A DNA stretch of 64,000 nt from Eledone cirrhosa (GCA_964016885.1 OZ024742.1:122425696-122489695), one strand, 5' to 3'. Shown: positions 24,731 to 38,413, numbered from the stretch's first letter. Translations and numbers: made by a program. Notes: a model not told the origin generated them from the sequence alone.

Positions 24731-25590
24731 GGATATATACTATAAACACACAGACACCCATCAATATCTGAATTTATGCCGTGCCATTCACCTCATACAA
24801 AACGCAACATCCCATACTGCCTAGCCAGAAGAATTTGTACCATTGTAGAAGATACAAATACCAGGAACAAACGCCTAACATAACAGAGAATTTTTGCTCA
24901 AACAAAAATACCCATTTCTACTTATAGCAAATGGCATATAGAGGGCTATAAAAATACCTATACAACAACTTAGGACAACCCAAGGAAGAAGAAACCAAGA
25001 ATTGGTCATACCATTTATAATGACATACAACCCATGTCACCAGAATATCTTCAACACTACCAAAGCAAACCTACCGATCATTGCTCAAAGTAATGAATTA
25101 AAAGGTTTAATCACAGACAGAGCTTTGTCTCTTAGTAAAAGACAGCCGAAAAATTAGAAGCAATTACTAACACAGGCAAAATTTGACCTTAACAACAAAG
25201 ACCAATCATTCAGTGTATCTAAATGTAATGATAGTCGATGTGGCACATGTCAGTTCATACATACTGGTCAATATACGAACACAAAAACTGGAAAAATATT
25301 CCTAAATGCAAATATGAACTGCAAAAGCAGAAATCTAATTTACTGCATTAAGAAAAAATTGTGAAGAAATATATGTCCGTCAAACTGGAAATGCACTATC
25401 GGAACATGCACGGGTGCACCGACAGCAAATCAGAGACCCCAAAGTGTGTCAGATAACCCTGAGCAACATGTGGTCAGAAAATGTTTATAATATTTCCATT
25501 CTACAAACTACACAGCCCAAGTGAAATCAAGAGAAAAATTAAACAAAATAATTTTATTGATAAATTCCAACCCAAGCTAAATGAAAAATA
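24731..25590 (+). pseudogene. PLE-1 C-terminal GIY-YIG region remnant
   Basis: After the RT core, broken frames read TDIYYKHTDTHQYLN (24.74 kb) and IPYCLARRICTIVEDTN (24.82 kb). A Cys-containing block SKCNDSRCGTCQFIHTGQ lies near 25.22-25.27 kb. CKSRNLIYCIK (25.33 kb) and a shifted EEIYVRQTGNALSEHARVHR (25.36-25.42 kb) follow. The last two fit the GIY and YIG halves of a GIY-YIG nuclease, with Arg in place of the usual Gly in the second. Several stops are present. In PLEs this domain cleaves target DNA for priming. Confidence 0.75.
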
Positions 25591-26047
25591 ATAATGCTTA
25601 GGGGTATTACTTCTTATGACTACGCCTACGACCATGTCGACTACCACCACTAACAACAACAACAACAACAATAATAATAATAAAAGTGATGTTGATAGTG
25701 ATGATTACTGAAGATTCTTTATAAAAACCATAGACAATGCCATTTTCATCATTTCTAAGAATAGCAAAACATTTGATGCTTTGTATAGGGTCAAATAGAA
25801 GTCGTTAGATATGTTCAACCAACCGTGACGCCTAAACCAATCAGCTTTAGTGATCTAATGAAACCACACACCGATTGGTCGAAATACAGTTTGCAAAACT
25901 TCGCATTCTGTAGCCCCTTTTTACTGTATATGAGGCACACATTTTGGCCATCACCACCACTGACAGTACTTGTTGAATTAACTTTTAATATTCTACCATA
26001 CTATTTCATTATAATATCATTATAATTTTAAAGGATTGTAAATAAAA

Positions 26048-26134
26048 CGAGTTAATCAGACAAAGTTGGAATTCCTTTTATTATTATTATCTTTATACAC
26101 AATCAATACACACCCGTGTATATTTATTTATATA
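26048..26134 (+). repeat. PLE-1 terminal direct repeat, right
   Basis: This is the second copy of the CGAGTTAATCAGACAAAG repeat. The 25.6-26.05 kb stretch before it is the presumed 3' UTR, with CAA and AAT simple runs at about 25655-25682 and the inverted-match segment at 25878-25930. Confidence 0.85.
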
Positions 26135-26161
26135 TATCTATCTATCTATATATATATATAA

Positions 26162-26578
26162 AATATTTAAAAAATAAATGAATAAAACAATAAAACAGTT
26201 CCTTATATTAAACAAAAAAAGTTCATTATTTAACGATCGTTTCTGGGATATATATATGTTAGAATTGGCATGTATATTTAACAGATCTATGTACAAAATT
26301 ATACAAAATTATACAAACTATCAAAATTAAATATACATACCAACTCATATATATGCCGTCTTCAGAAATTATTTCTGAAGACGGCATATATATGAGTTGG
26401 TATGTATATTTAATTTTGATAGTTTGTATAATTTTGTATAATTTTGTACATAGATCTGTTAAATATACATGCCAATTCTAACACATATATATCCCAGAAA
26501 CGATCGTTAAATAATGAACTTTTTTTGTTTAATATAAGGAACTGTTTCATTGTTTTATTCATTTATTTTTTTAATATT
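26162..26578. repeat. 417-bp near-perfect palindrome
   Basis: The arms meet with one central base at 26370 (CTTCAGAAAT-T-ATTTCTGAAG). They stay complementary for about 208 bp each, out to AAATATTT on the left and AATATT on the right, with only a few mismatches (for example near the GATATATATATG/CACATATATATC words). No open frame of note is present. It could be a fold-back element or a hairpin left by a repair event. Confidence 0.92.
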
Positions 26579-26711
26579 CTATCTTGACTCTGTATTCCGT
26601 TTATCTTTCACCGAAAGTGATTTTTCATTGCATCTCTTCTTTCCATGATATCCGGATTACATTGAGTTCTTCATACGGATTGGACACTACCGTAAACTCT
26701 TGGTAGATTTA
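26579..26711. other. Short spacer, no feature recognised
   Basis: Unique-looking sequence between the palindrome and Helitron 2. Nothing recognised. Confidence 0.4.
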
Positions 26712-26713
26712 TC

Positions 26714-26765
<52 letters not shown>

Positions 26766-28455
26766 TGAAGTTGGGCGTTGTTCGTTTGTTTGTTTGGTGT
26801 CCCGAACGATAATCGGGCCCCTAGAAGCAAAAAATCGATATTTTCAAAAATCGTCCGATTTCGATGAAACTCGACGCTAATTTGTATTTTGATCTGGAGA
26901 TGAACGTGGGCTACATTAAAGTTTCAAAAGAATCGATAATCGGACCCCCAGAGGCAAAAATCGATATTTTCAGAATTCGTCCGATTTCAACGAAATTTGA
27001 TATTACCACAATAATAGATCCATTAGGAGTTACTCCAAGGCTGCAAAAATTCAGAAAGTTTTTTTAAACTCATAAATCATGCGTTAAATGAGACCTTTAA
27101 GAGTTAGGGCAGACAATTATTCATAGTTTAATTATCGATGGCGCAATATTGTGGAAATATTCAAATCTACGCCTTTCTTTTTCGGAAAATGGAAGGCTTT
27201 ACAAACAGATATTCAGGGTTCTTTGAGTAGAATTCTTAATTCTTAAATAATTGTACAGTCAACAAAATATAAGACAGAATGTTTTCCATATTTTTTCAAA
27301 TATCTTTCGATTTCAATGAAATTTAATGTGAATGTGTTCGAACACAAGCACTTTTAGTTTACACCTGGCGCAATCAAAATCAATTTCATATGCCCATATA
27401 AGCACGCACACACTGTGACTCACCGCGCGTTCTTGATTGGACGGCCTGTATATACCGCGTGCTGTATGTTTTCTCAACGATAGATACACAAACAGGTATC
27501 CACGCACGTGCGAACCGCCTTTTTCTCTTTGTGTGTATCCGCTTTTTGTGAACAACAATAAATCCGACCGTCTCACTAAACGGACCTTTACAGAATTTGC
27601 CCACTTACTTATCGGTGAGTTAGTGCTTATTTTTTTAGACTATTTGCATGCCATTTCAGTTAAATTTAATTCTTATGAGCGTATTTGCAAATTGCTATTG
27701 TTCTTTAATTTTTTAATTAGTTGTCATAGACCATCTGCATGCAGTGCAATTGATTGCGCACACGTACACACCTGCATGCCGATAAACACTGACAGATAAT
27801 AAAAAAATCGATAATTTGCTTAATAAGACATCGGTCAAAAAGAGAGATTGAATGTATTTTAGAACATTTTTTTAATATATTGTTCTTTTTGGCATGATAT
27901 GTCAGAAATATAGCTACTATTCACTTTGGTTATTTTTTGGAACTAAGAAACTGATCCTTTTGGGTGGATACTTAACGAGAAAGATCCCAAGGTTTTGGAC
28001 AAGTCTGTTTTAGGCACTGTATAGACGCCAATTTTGTCACACCTTGGTCATGAATTCGGATTCTTTTCCAATAGATAACATAATTTCCGCTCTATAAGGC
28101 TCACCGGGATATAAGGCGTATCATCTAAAATCAGGTCCGCGCAACGGCGTGTAAGGCCATCCAGGAAAATGCATCTTCTTTACTTTTAGTCTAGATCTGT
28201 TACTTCTGTTAGAGCCGTGATTGATTACCATTGTATTATTTACACATAAGGCTCACCAGAGTATAAAGCGCAAAGCTGTTTTTTGATGAAATTTAGATAT
28301 TTTAAGTGCACTTAAAGTCCGGAAAATTCTGTAAGTTATTATAATCATATTTCCAAACCTTCGTATTCAGCATTAACCATGCTAGCGAATCTGGTGTCAC
28401 CTCTCTCTGTACTTAATCACCCCTCTCTAACCTAACAGCTTCCTTACACGTCGTT

Positions 28456-28536
28456 ATGCCCACACGAAAACATTCAAGACTTACCTCCAAAAAAGATACA
28501 GCTACTGCTTTGAGACAACGAAATAGGCGTTCATAG
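28456..28536 (+). other. Candidate 5' exon of the Helitron 2 protein
   Basis: An ATG at 28456 opens a short basic frame (MPTRKHSRLTSKK...RQRNRRS) that meets a stop next to a GTATGC donor-like site at 28537. A pyrimidine-rich acceptor TTTCTCTAG ends at 28739, just before GAAACACCTGCTGAG, which starts the Glu-Thr-Pro-Ala-Glu-Arg segment. The phase does not join cleanly at the obvious donor, so this is only a candidate. Confidence 0.3.
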
Positions 28537-28739
28537 GTATGCGTTCATTCACAATTGGTTAATCCTTTATGCAATATTCTCCTGCGTTTATCCTGTCACC
28601 ACTTTTAAGCAACTACAACATTCTAATCGTAGTTATATTAAATTTATTGTCTCACCTTGATTCCCTTTTTTCATATTATACTTTTCTCATTTACTATTGG
28701 CACAGTGCTTTTGGCTTAGCATTAATTAACTTTCTCTAG

Positions 28740-29567
28740 GAAACACCTGCTGAGCGCGAATCTAGACTCGCTGATAGACGTCTTTCCCGGCTGGTTGAGG
28801 CTCCAACATCCCGTACGACAAGGCTTGCGTATGTTCGCCTTCGTCGCCAACAAGCGCTTGCGGAGGAGTCACCAACACCCCGTGCGACGGGCCTGATGGT
28901 GTTCTCCTTCGTCGCCAACAAGCGCTGGCGGGGGAGTCATCAACATCCTGTACGACGTGTCTTGCTGGCGTTCGCCTTCGTCACCAACAAGCGCTTGCAG
29001 AGGAGTTACCCACATCCCGTACGACGCGGCTTGCTGGCGTTCGCCTTCGTTACCAACAAGCGCTTGCAGAGGAGTCACCAACATTCCATCAGACGAGGCT
29101 TACTGGGGTTCGCCTTCGTCGTCAACAAGCGCTTGTAGAGGAGTCCACGGCAGAGACAACAGGCTTGCTGCTAAGCGTTCCGGGCATACATTAGCTACTG
29201 CTGCCAAGAGCTCAGGCTGGGTAAAAGCAGCCTTCAGATATAACCCCTCTGAGGATTACGGACTTCTGCCTACAGTTTCCATTGGCAGGATAATGTCTGT
29301 ACACCCTGCAAGGCAATGAATTGATCAAGCGAGGCGCCTTCTATGTGTTGTGCAGGAGGTAAGGTTCAACTAGAGGCATTGGCTGTCCCGCCAGACGTTA
29401 TTCTGAATCTACTTACAGGTGACGACACTACAGCTACAACGTTCCGCCGTAACTTGTGGAAATACAACTCCTGTTTCATGATGACCTATTTTGGTGTAGA
29501 CAATAACAACACCAACAACAGCGTGAACTCCAACAACAACGTTGCACCTGTGATGCGCGGGAAGTAA
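28740..29567 (+). pseudogene. Helitron N-terminal protein fragment
   Basis: The frame starts ETPAERESRLADRRLSRL and enters about five 23-residue repeats of the E/A-S-P-T-x-R-x-T-R-L-A...R-R-Q-Q-A-L-A type. Ancestral Helitron proteins have similar Glu-x-Pro-Glu-x-Arg repeats near the N-terminus. After frame changes come YNPSEDYG and IGRIMSV (29.24-29.3 kb). CCAGGKVQLEALAVPP and LLTGDDTT (29.35-29.43 kb) and FRRNLWKYNSCFMMTYFG (29.44-29.5 kb) follow. These match the conserved CC-x-x-GKV-LP...L-G...F--NI--YN--F-M-S-G stretch that precedes Rep. The protein ends at 29567 in Asn-rich codons before any Rep motif. Confidence 0.75.
28764..29150 (+). repeat. 69-bp coding minisatellite in Helitron 2
   Basis: GTTCGCCTTCGT-x-CCAACAAGCGCTTG recurs at 28833, 28901, 28970, 29039 and 29108, with spacings of 68, 69, 69 and 69 bp. 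The single 68-bp step shifts the reading frame between repeat one and the rest. Confidence 0.92.
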
Positions 29568-29607
29568 CTTTCACACATTTTAACAACAGAGCAAAGGCCG
29601 ACTTACA

Positions 29608-29634
29608 CCCGGGCAACGCCGGGTATTCTGCTAG
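29608..29634 (+). other. Helitron 3' hairpin and CTAG end
   Basis: CCCGG/CCGGG form a 5-bp stem over GCAACG. Seven bases later the element ends in CTAG, followed by T. This is the canonical Helitron 3' signature (hairpin, then CTRR). Confidence 0.85.
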
Positions 29635-31904
29635 TATATATATATAAATGTGCGTGTGTGCCTGTGTGCGTGTGCGCGTGTGCGTGTGTGTGTATGTGTG
29701 TGTGTGTGTGTTTGTGCATGCATGTCTATCTGTCTGTGAGTCTCTATCTGTGTATGTGTATGCATTTATATATTGATTTCCCGAACGGAAGAAAGGTGTA
29801 TCACTATACTAAGATCCAGATCAGAGTCAGAATACATCCTTTACCAGTTGTCTATTTCGTTTTCTTACGATAAGTCCGTTTTCCCGCAGTGATTACTAAG
29901 TATCTGCATACTATGCTCAACAGATGTCATTCTCAATATTTGCTGATTTCCCGAGTCGGCTAAGGCGGTACGTGGTGTTGACACATTTAATCATTAATAT
30001 TTCTTTCTTGCAGTAACTTAGTATAAAGAAAACAGTATTATTCGACATCTTTTTGTTTTTAAATATCACCAAGATAGATTTACGCCTGCAGTAATTGTAA
30101 TACATTTTAATGATTCTTTTTCATTTTCTCTTTTTGTGGGAGTAGGGGTGGGGTTAGTCATTGTATTAAGACTAATCAACATAATAAATACTTCCAAGGA
30201 ACACTGATTCCTTTTTCACTTATATATGAGTGTAACCTCAAGTGTTTTCTATATCTATTTTCTGTATATTAGTCTACATATGTTTTAACTTGTCCAATTA
30301 TCGTATTATATCTGTTATCACTTAATACTACAACTAACACAACCAACAACACCGGCGTGCGCAAATCGTAATTTGTTTTGTATTCTTTGTGGCTAAGACT
30401 GGGCAATTGTTTCCTTTCCACTACAGTGTCTGTGTATTGCTTCATTACGTATATTTTGAGATTTCATTTGGGGTGGCTTTCCTTTTCTGCTGCAGTTCAT
30501 TATACTCCAGTCTCAACTTTGAGGCCAGAACTTCTTAATAAAGTGCATTGCATTGTGCTCTATTTCCTCGCTACTCGCTTTTTCAGATATTGACCTGTTG
30601 GGAGTTTTATAACCATCGGTTTAGAATGTATTCTGGAAATCAGTTTCAATTTAGATTTTAGATTTCCCCTCTTTCAGTGATTGTTTATTCTCTTCTCTTT
30701 TATTTTCTACATAACAATCTGTCAATTCAGTTTCTATTTCGTACTTATTGGCTTCCCTGAAAAGGGAGATCAATATTGTGCTTTATACCTGCTTTGTGGT
30801 TATTTGTATTAATTCTCGATTATATTTATTTGTTTATTTCAGTAGTCCTATACTGGTTGTCTTATAATAGTTCTCTGGTTGCATAAGGCACCTATCTACT
30901 TGAGTTTGTGAAAAATATAATCTTTCCACATCCGATTTCAGGTGATGTATTCTGAATGTAGTCATTATCTTTCTTGTTTCTCCGTCTTGTTCTGCTTGTT
31001 AAGAATAGCAGAACTGTAGCCTATTACTAGGAGAGCTAGTGTTTTTAATGTGTATTACCTTGTCGTTTGCATTTAACTCAGCGCTATATTATTCTAATGT
31101 GTCGATCGTATTCCTATCTTATCCTTTCTTTCATTCATGTGGCTTGTACAGGTTCTTTGATTTGAGAGCGTTGTATGCCTGTGCTTGATTAAATTCTGTT
31201 ATCTCTCTATCGAACAAATATTAATTATTTTAATTGGTTTTCCCCTTTTCAATTTACCATGACTCAATTTCCTAATCCAAATTTCAAAGCAAATATTTTT
31301 TTGTTAATCCGAGCAGTATCTGCAGTCATTTCTTCAGTTATCTATCGTCTATGACATACAGCGTGAGATCTTCATAACGTCCATTTTTTTGCCGTAGCTT
31401 TTGTCTTGAAATACAACCAAGTTTAACATATCAGTTATAGGGTTCCGTGCTAGGTAAAAGGGGACTCGAGATAAATAACTCTATTAAAATTTCTTTAGTT
31501 CAGAAGGCTTTATGTTTTAGAATTCCCTCTTTTGTTTGTATCTGCTTAACTATTTGCCACTTAAACAGCACGGTTGATGCTTTTTTTTTTAGTTATTTCC
31601 TTCATGGCCAGTATGTGCAATATCCGCATGTAGGCATAAATGCCGGTTATGAGCCTTCTGATAATCAATCCATATCATGCTAATGTTCATTTTCGACTTT
31701 ATGCAATCTACGTACTTTGTGCAGTCTTCGACTGTGACATTGTTTAGGAACTGATCTTTCGTTGTTGGGCAGTTGATGGTTTGTTGTTCAGTAACTCCTT
31801 TTAACTGCCGAGTGTGCCTACTCAAGGGAAACGAGACACACAGAAACCACACAACTAAACACAAATGAATTAAGAGAGGCCAAACAAATGTTAAAATGAA
31901 GGGT
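29635..31904. other. No gene recognised
   Basis: A GT/GC-rich simple repeat runs from about 29647 to 29760. The rest is AT-rich with no convincing frame. Several 60-90 codon frames on both strands lack motifs. Confidence 0.45.
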
Positions 31905-32760
31905 CACGCCGTCAGTCTCTTTTGTGTTACTTGGCGACTGGAAAGGTATCTTAGACGCCCGCTGGGAATATGTTGAGCTAGAAGATATGGGGGGAGGGTG
32001 TTAAAGCCTCACAAACCTGCTCAGGCATTTCCAATTGTCTGTCAGGCACCGACTGGTTTTTCTGAATGTGCCAATGTGGACATGGACAAACCGCATCGCG
32101 TCATCCAGATCGTATCTTGATAAGTTAATTTGTAGGAAAATAGATATGGTTAACATAAGCTGCCCACATTTGAATAGTCGACTACATAGAGGTACACATT
32201 TGCTATCTATGTGATCAATCTAGAGAGGCTTCATAGACAGGGACGCAACTAATGGAAGCTGAACGCATTTATTCCGGCGCGCAAGGTACCGGATTAGTGA
32301 ATTAGTTAAGTGGACGTCGATGGAAGCTATTTGCCAGACATGTTTTTCTGAAGCTCGTTTTCTTAGCAAAATTGCAGCCTTGTGTCAAGAAGAGACCGAG
32401 AGCAAGCGCTTGGAGACTGTATTATCTACATGCGCTCGCCACCCTCAGTTAATCGATTGCTACGGTTGGTGCAAACGCCAACTTGGCATTCAATAGAAAG
32501 TTAGTGGCGCGTAAGAGCGGTGACGTCTCTCGCAAGAGTGAGCATCTACGGAAATCAACTAGCCAATCTCTTCGATAGAACTTTCGGGCCGGGCCCCATG
32601 GACAAGTTCCACAAATCTCTGGTCTGGCAGTGCTATCAAGGAGCTCTGCCAGTTCGGGATAAACTCGACAGGCATACCTGTTCGAGATGCACGCAGTGCG
32701 AGGAAACCGTAGTGTATGCACTCGTCAGGCAGAGGTCCGAGATGCACGCCGGGCGAGGGC
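31905..32760 (+). pseudogene. LINE ORF2 endonuclease and C-terminal scraps
   Basis: Alignment by eye to the 40-kb copy shows the GDWNGILDARW block (about 31.94 kb) and the PMWAWTNRIGSSRSYLDR block (about 32.07 kb). A degraded linker follows to 32.45 kb, then a jump to the FYRGLVAGKSDDV-like block. The loss corresponds to roughly 600 codons including all RT motifs. The CCHC-like end here reads CSRCTQCEETVVYALVRQR, so the histidine and last cysteine are lost. Confidence 0.75.
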
Positions 32761-32989
32761 ACTTGTCCTTGTAGTCAGGGTCACCGTGGAGGTTTTGAAT
32801 GGGCTTTCACCACGTGTGACCTTCGGAAGTCGCCCCACTATTGGGAAATTTTTGTTTGTGTCATTTTGTTTTGTTACATCCTCCGTTCTTCTCGTATGTA
32901 TATATTTACACACAGAGATGCCCACTTGGACCGTCATGTTCTGTTCTTAATGTTATACTTTATGTCAACCCTTGTGGTTAATAAAAAAA

Positions 32990-33021
<32 letters not shown>
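31905..33021 (+). mobile_element. Internally deleted Tx1/L1-like LINE (copy 3)
   Basis: The 5' part (31.91-32.45 kb) translates, with breaks, to the end of the ORF2 endonuclease: LGDWKGILDARWEY, then VPMWTWTNRIASSRSYLDK. The 3' part (32.47-32.75 kb) translates to the ORF2 C-terminus: NQLANLFDRTFGPGPMDKF, KSLVWQCYQGALPVRDKL, CSRCTQCEETVVYALVRQ. The whole RT domain between them is missing. The copy ends with the family 3' UTR, CCCTTGTGGTTAATAAA and (ATT)n at 32992-33021. Confidence 0.82.
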
Positions 33022-35668
<2,647 letters not shown>

Positions 35669-35759
35669 ATAATATACTAGTGAAACGAAGGATTTGGAAA
35701 ACAACAAATACTTGCAAATGCACAAAAAGGCCGGACACATGAAATAAGCTTACAGATTC

Positions 35760-36110
35760 TTTTTAAACAGCCAGGAATTTAACTCCAACACAAAACGATT
35801 CTACCAGAAACTTACTAGAAGCAAAATAGAGGTAAGCGTAATCCAAAGATTAAACGAAGTGGAAGAGTTTGGGGGAGTACTGTCGCAAGAAGGGCAATCG
35901 TCATGCACAGGAATATTTAGAACTGCTAACTCAAGCCCTAAATAAATATGAGAAAACATCATGCTGGAAGAAGTGTCTAACCCACTGAAAAAGACAAGCA
36001 ATTGGGAGGTACCAAGACCTGACAAAATTCCAAGCTTCTGACTGGAATATTCAACAGTGACACATGTCCTGTAAAAATGTTAATGACATGTGGATAGCAA
36101 TATATCATTC
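35760..36110 (+). pseudogene. Possible non-LTR reverse transcriptase N-terminal scrap
   Basis: The plus strand reads NSNTKRFYQKLTRSKIE, then, after stops, NPLKKTSNWEVPRPDKIPSF. The W-x-x-P-x-PDKI-x-x-F pattern resembles the start of the RT domain (NWKAPGPDKI) in several non-LTR lineages. Downstream RT blocks are absent and stops are frequent, so support is thin. Confidence 0.35.
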
Positions 36111-36199
36111 ATCAAACATGCCATGATTAAATGACGAACAGTCCTGCAGTTACAAAGAAAATATGAATTTAAACAAGCTGACATTGTCAATTATCACAG

Positions 36200-36758
36200 G
36201 GATATGGATCCACCGTGGACACTTTCGGCCTCCACCCGCTTTCCTGTCTCCACAGTGCCAGCCGCCTTCCACGACATGCTGCCCTCAACGAGGTCATAAA
36301 GTATGGCTTTGACGCTGCAGGCTTCCCTTCCCTGCTCGCGGCCGGTGGGGCTGGCCCGAGAGGACGGCAAGAGGCCAGATGGCTTGACCATCTTCCCGTT
36401 CCGCGGTGGCAAACCCCTCGTCTGGGATGCTACTTGCACCAAAATTTTCTGCAGCTGCAACCTGGTGTGGTCTGCGACTAACCCAGGTTCTGTTGCACGT
36501 CGGACTGAAGAGGCCAAGCTCTTCAAGTACCGGTCGCTCTCCGACAGTTTTGCGGTTGTACACTTGGCAGTGGAGACTTCTGGTGTCCTCGGCCCTAGGG
36601 CTACCTCACTACTCACCACCATAGGCGCTGAGCTGACCAGCGGCTGGTGTGAGCCCCGCCAGTTGGAATGGCTTTTCCAGCACGTCTCCCTTGCCGTCCC
36701 CCGGGGAAAAGCCTTCTCTATTCTGTCCGCCGGGGCTGTGGGGAGGCCACCAATATGA
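36200..36758 (+). pseudogene. GC-rich retroelement C-terminal domain (nuclease-like motif)
   Basis: The frame from 36215 reads VDTFGLHPLSCLHSASRLPRHAALNEVIK with a possible zinc-binding start. It then shifts near 36330 into the frame running to 36758. That frame has DGKRPDGLTIFPFRGGKPLVWDATC, SVARRTEEAKLFKYRSL, FAVVHLAVETSGVLGP and WLFQHVSLAVPRGKA. I recognise this block as a C-terminal domain frequent in invertebrate retroelement proteins. The D-x-x-x-PD...VWD spacing resembles PD-(D/E)xK nucleases, but that fold is inference. The stretch is far GC-richer than its neighbours and has no RT attached. A single frameshift is visible. Confidence 0.6.
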
Positions 36759-37939
36759 TTGACTGACTTATCATTTATTCAGTCAGATGATCCATGCTTT
36801 CTCTTGTAGAATAGTTTCAATTATCTGTGACGTTTTTCTTTGGTCGTTCTTATGGCAATTTATGCTTGTGAAACATAAAAAAAGATCAGCAGAGTCTACA
36901 GACTTAGTATTTCTTGGCGTTGCCGCATCTCGAATGAAGTCAGTCAGAAAAAAGGCTGCTTTGAGTTTGAAGAGTATCGCCTTTCACCGTTCCTCTACTG
37001 CCTTTCACCGTTCCTCTACTGCATTGGAAAGCTAAAAGTTAAAATGAAACTTGCAAATTTCAGACTAAATACAGACGCAGCCATGTAAGAGTTCACTATT
37101 TAAGAGTTCACCATTCTCAGCTATAAGGAAAAATCGACTGCGCTCAGAGCTGGAGAGGGCCGGTGCCTATATGACTCCTCAAGATGTTATGGGATCTATA
37201 ACATTTATATAGATTAAATGTATTTGATGTTGTTTTCAACGGAATCTGGTATAAAAGCGATTATTTCAAGGAAATGATATACTAAACACGATGGATCATA
37301 AGGTGTATGCGAGTTTTAAAATTAATTTTTCTTTGTCTTTATTAGAAAAAGAAAATAATGTATTTGTATTTTGAGCTCATATACAAATTATAGACCCCAC
37401 CCCACCTTTAAAGACAAGCACCGCAGAAACGATAGCCACCTACTAAGTTTCATATATATATGCCAGACCTTTTAATGAGAAAATCATACCCATCAAGAGT
37501 CAGATTATCGTCATCTTTTTATATAGAGAAATTTCTTAATTCACATTTTCCAAGACGGTATACTTGGCTTCTTTATAAATTTTATATTTCTTTGTTTGAT
37601 AATTTGTTTTTGTCGTTCTTTATTTATGTGGGTACACGATAATCACATATGTTAACAAGCATGCTATACCGTCAATTTACGTTTAAACCTGGTCGATATA
37701 TACCAAGAAATAGCAAACTTCAGTGACATCTTCAATATCCGTTACTGGATAACTTCGTATTTCCTTTCATTGTATTGATAATTCTCTACCTATTCTGAAG
37801 TCTTCACGTGTTTTATAGCTATTTGATTTGTATGTTTTGTATATACCCGAGCTCTATGATTTGTGTCTCTTTTGTACTAAGTTTGAAGTTTGTTTTATTA
37901 ACCACAACACAACAATGCCAAGGAAATTACTTTTAGATT
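36759..37939. other. No gene recognised; short tandem duplication
   Basis: GCCTTTCACCGTTCCTCTACT is directly duplicated at 36980-37021 (21-bp unit). The phrase AAATCGACTGCGCTCAGAGCTGGAGAGGG at about 37131 resembles one at 9048, hinting at a shared unnamed repeat. The rest is AT-rich. Confidence 0.5.
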
Positions 37940-37961
37940 ATATATATACATATGTATATAC

Positions 37962-38055
<94 letters not shown>

Positions 38056-38113
38056 ATATATATATGTGTATGTGTGTGTGTGTGTGTGTGCGTTGAGCGT
38101 GCTTCTATATATA

Positions 38114-38146
<33 letters not shown>
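37940..38146. repeat. (TA)n / (GT)n microsatellite cluster
   Basis: Long TA runs with GTGTGT islands near 38044-38090. Confidence 0.95.
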
Positions 38147-38148
<2 letters not shown>

Positions 38149-38413
38149 TTACATATCATCTATGCAGCTTTTATACATATTGCTTAGCCCAGAAAGACAT
38201 TAGTTTTATATCACTTAATTATGAATGTTGGTACAATCAATTCAACCAGCATCAGTAATTATCTTGTCCATATTCCAGCGTTATCGAAAGCTGAGTGACA
38301 ACGCCGGTACTGGCAGAATTTGAAAGTCTTTATGGACCCAACTACATACCGGAACTTATTTTGCCAACCGTCTCTATTCTGCTATCCATCACCCTCATAG
38401 CCCCCTGTGAATT

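Larger units (their letters stand above)
21874..26134 (+). mobile_element. PLE-1: decayed Penelope-like retroelement
   Basis: RT blocks are followed by a GIY-YIG-type C-terminus, an arrangement characteristic of Penelope-like elements. Two kinds of terminal repetition are visible. A direct repeat (CGAGTTAATCAGACAAAG..., about 87 bp) lies at 21923-22010 and 26048-26134. An inverted match of about 52 bp lies between 21874-21925 and 25878-25930, around TTTGCAAACTGTATTTCGA. PLE ends are known to show such pseudo-LTR and inverted arrangements. Stops and frameshifts throughout the coding region show the copy is not autonomous. Confidence 0.85.
26712..29634 (+). mobile_element. Helitron 2 (N-terminal fragment copy)
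   Basis: The likely 5' end is A|TCTACATATATAT followed by TA repeats and AAGTGAAGTTGGGCG. The 3' end is precise: hairpin CCCGG-GCAACG-CCGGG (29608-29623), spacer TATTCTG, then CTAG before a host T. Inside lies the N-terminal part of a Helitron protein (28.74-29.57 kb), with no Rep or helicase core. The repeated phrase TCGTCCGATTTC-A/G-A-GAAA at 26.85 and 26.98 kb, with a weaker one at 27.3 kb, marks the noncoding 5' region. The 3' end is confident and the 5' end less so. Confidence 0.75.

Noticed and set aside
28080..28280. Repeated ATAAGGC.CACCGG-like words, thought of as a separate DNA transposon
   Set aside because: Only two loose occurrences (about 28097 and 28247) inside Helitron 2. No terminal repeats or target duplication could be found.
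36194..36622. 142-codon minus-strand frame
   Set aside because: The plus strand carries a recognisable conserved domain here, so the minus frame is a shadow in GC-rich DNA.
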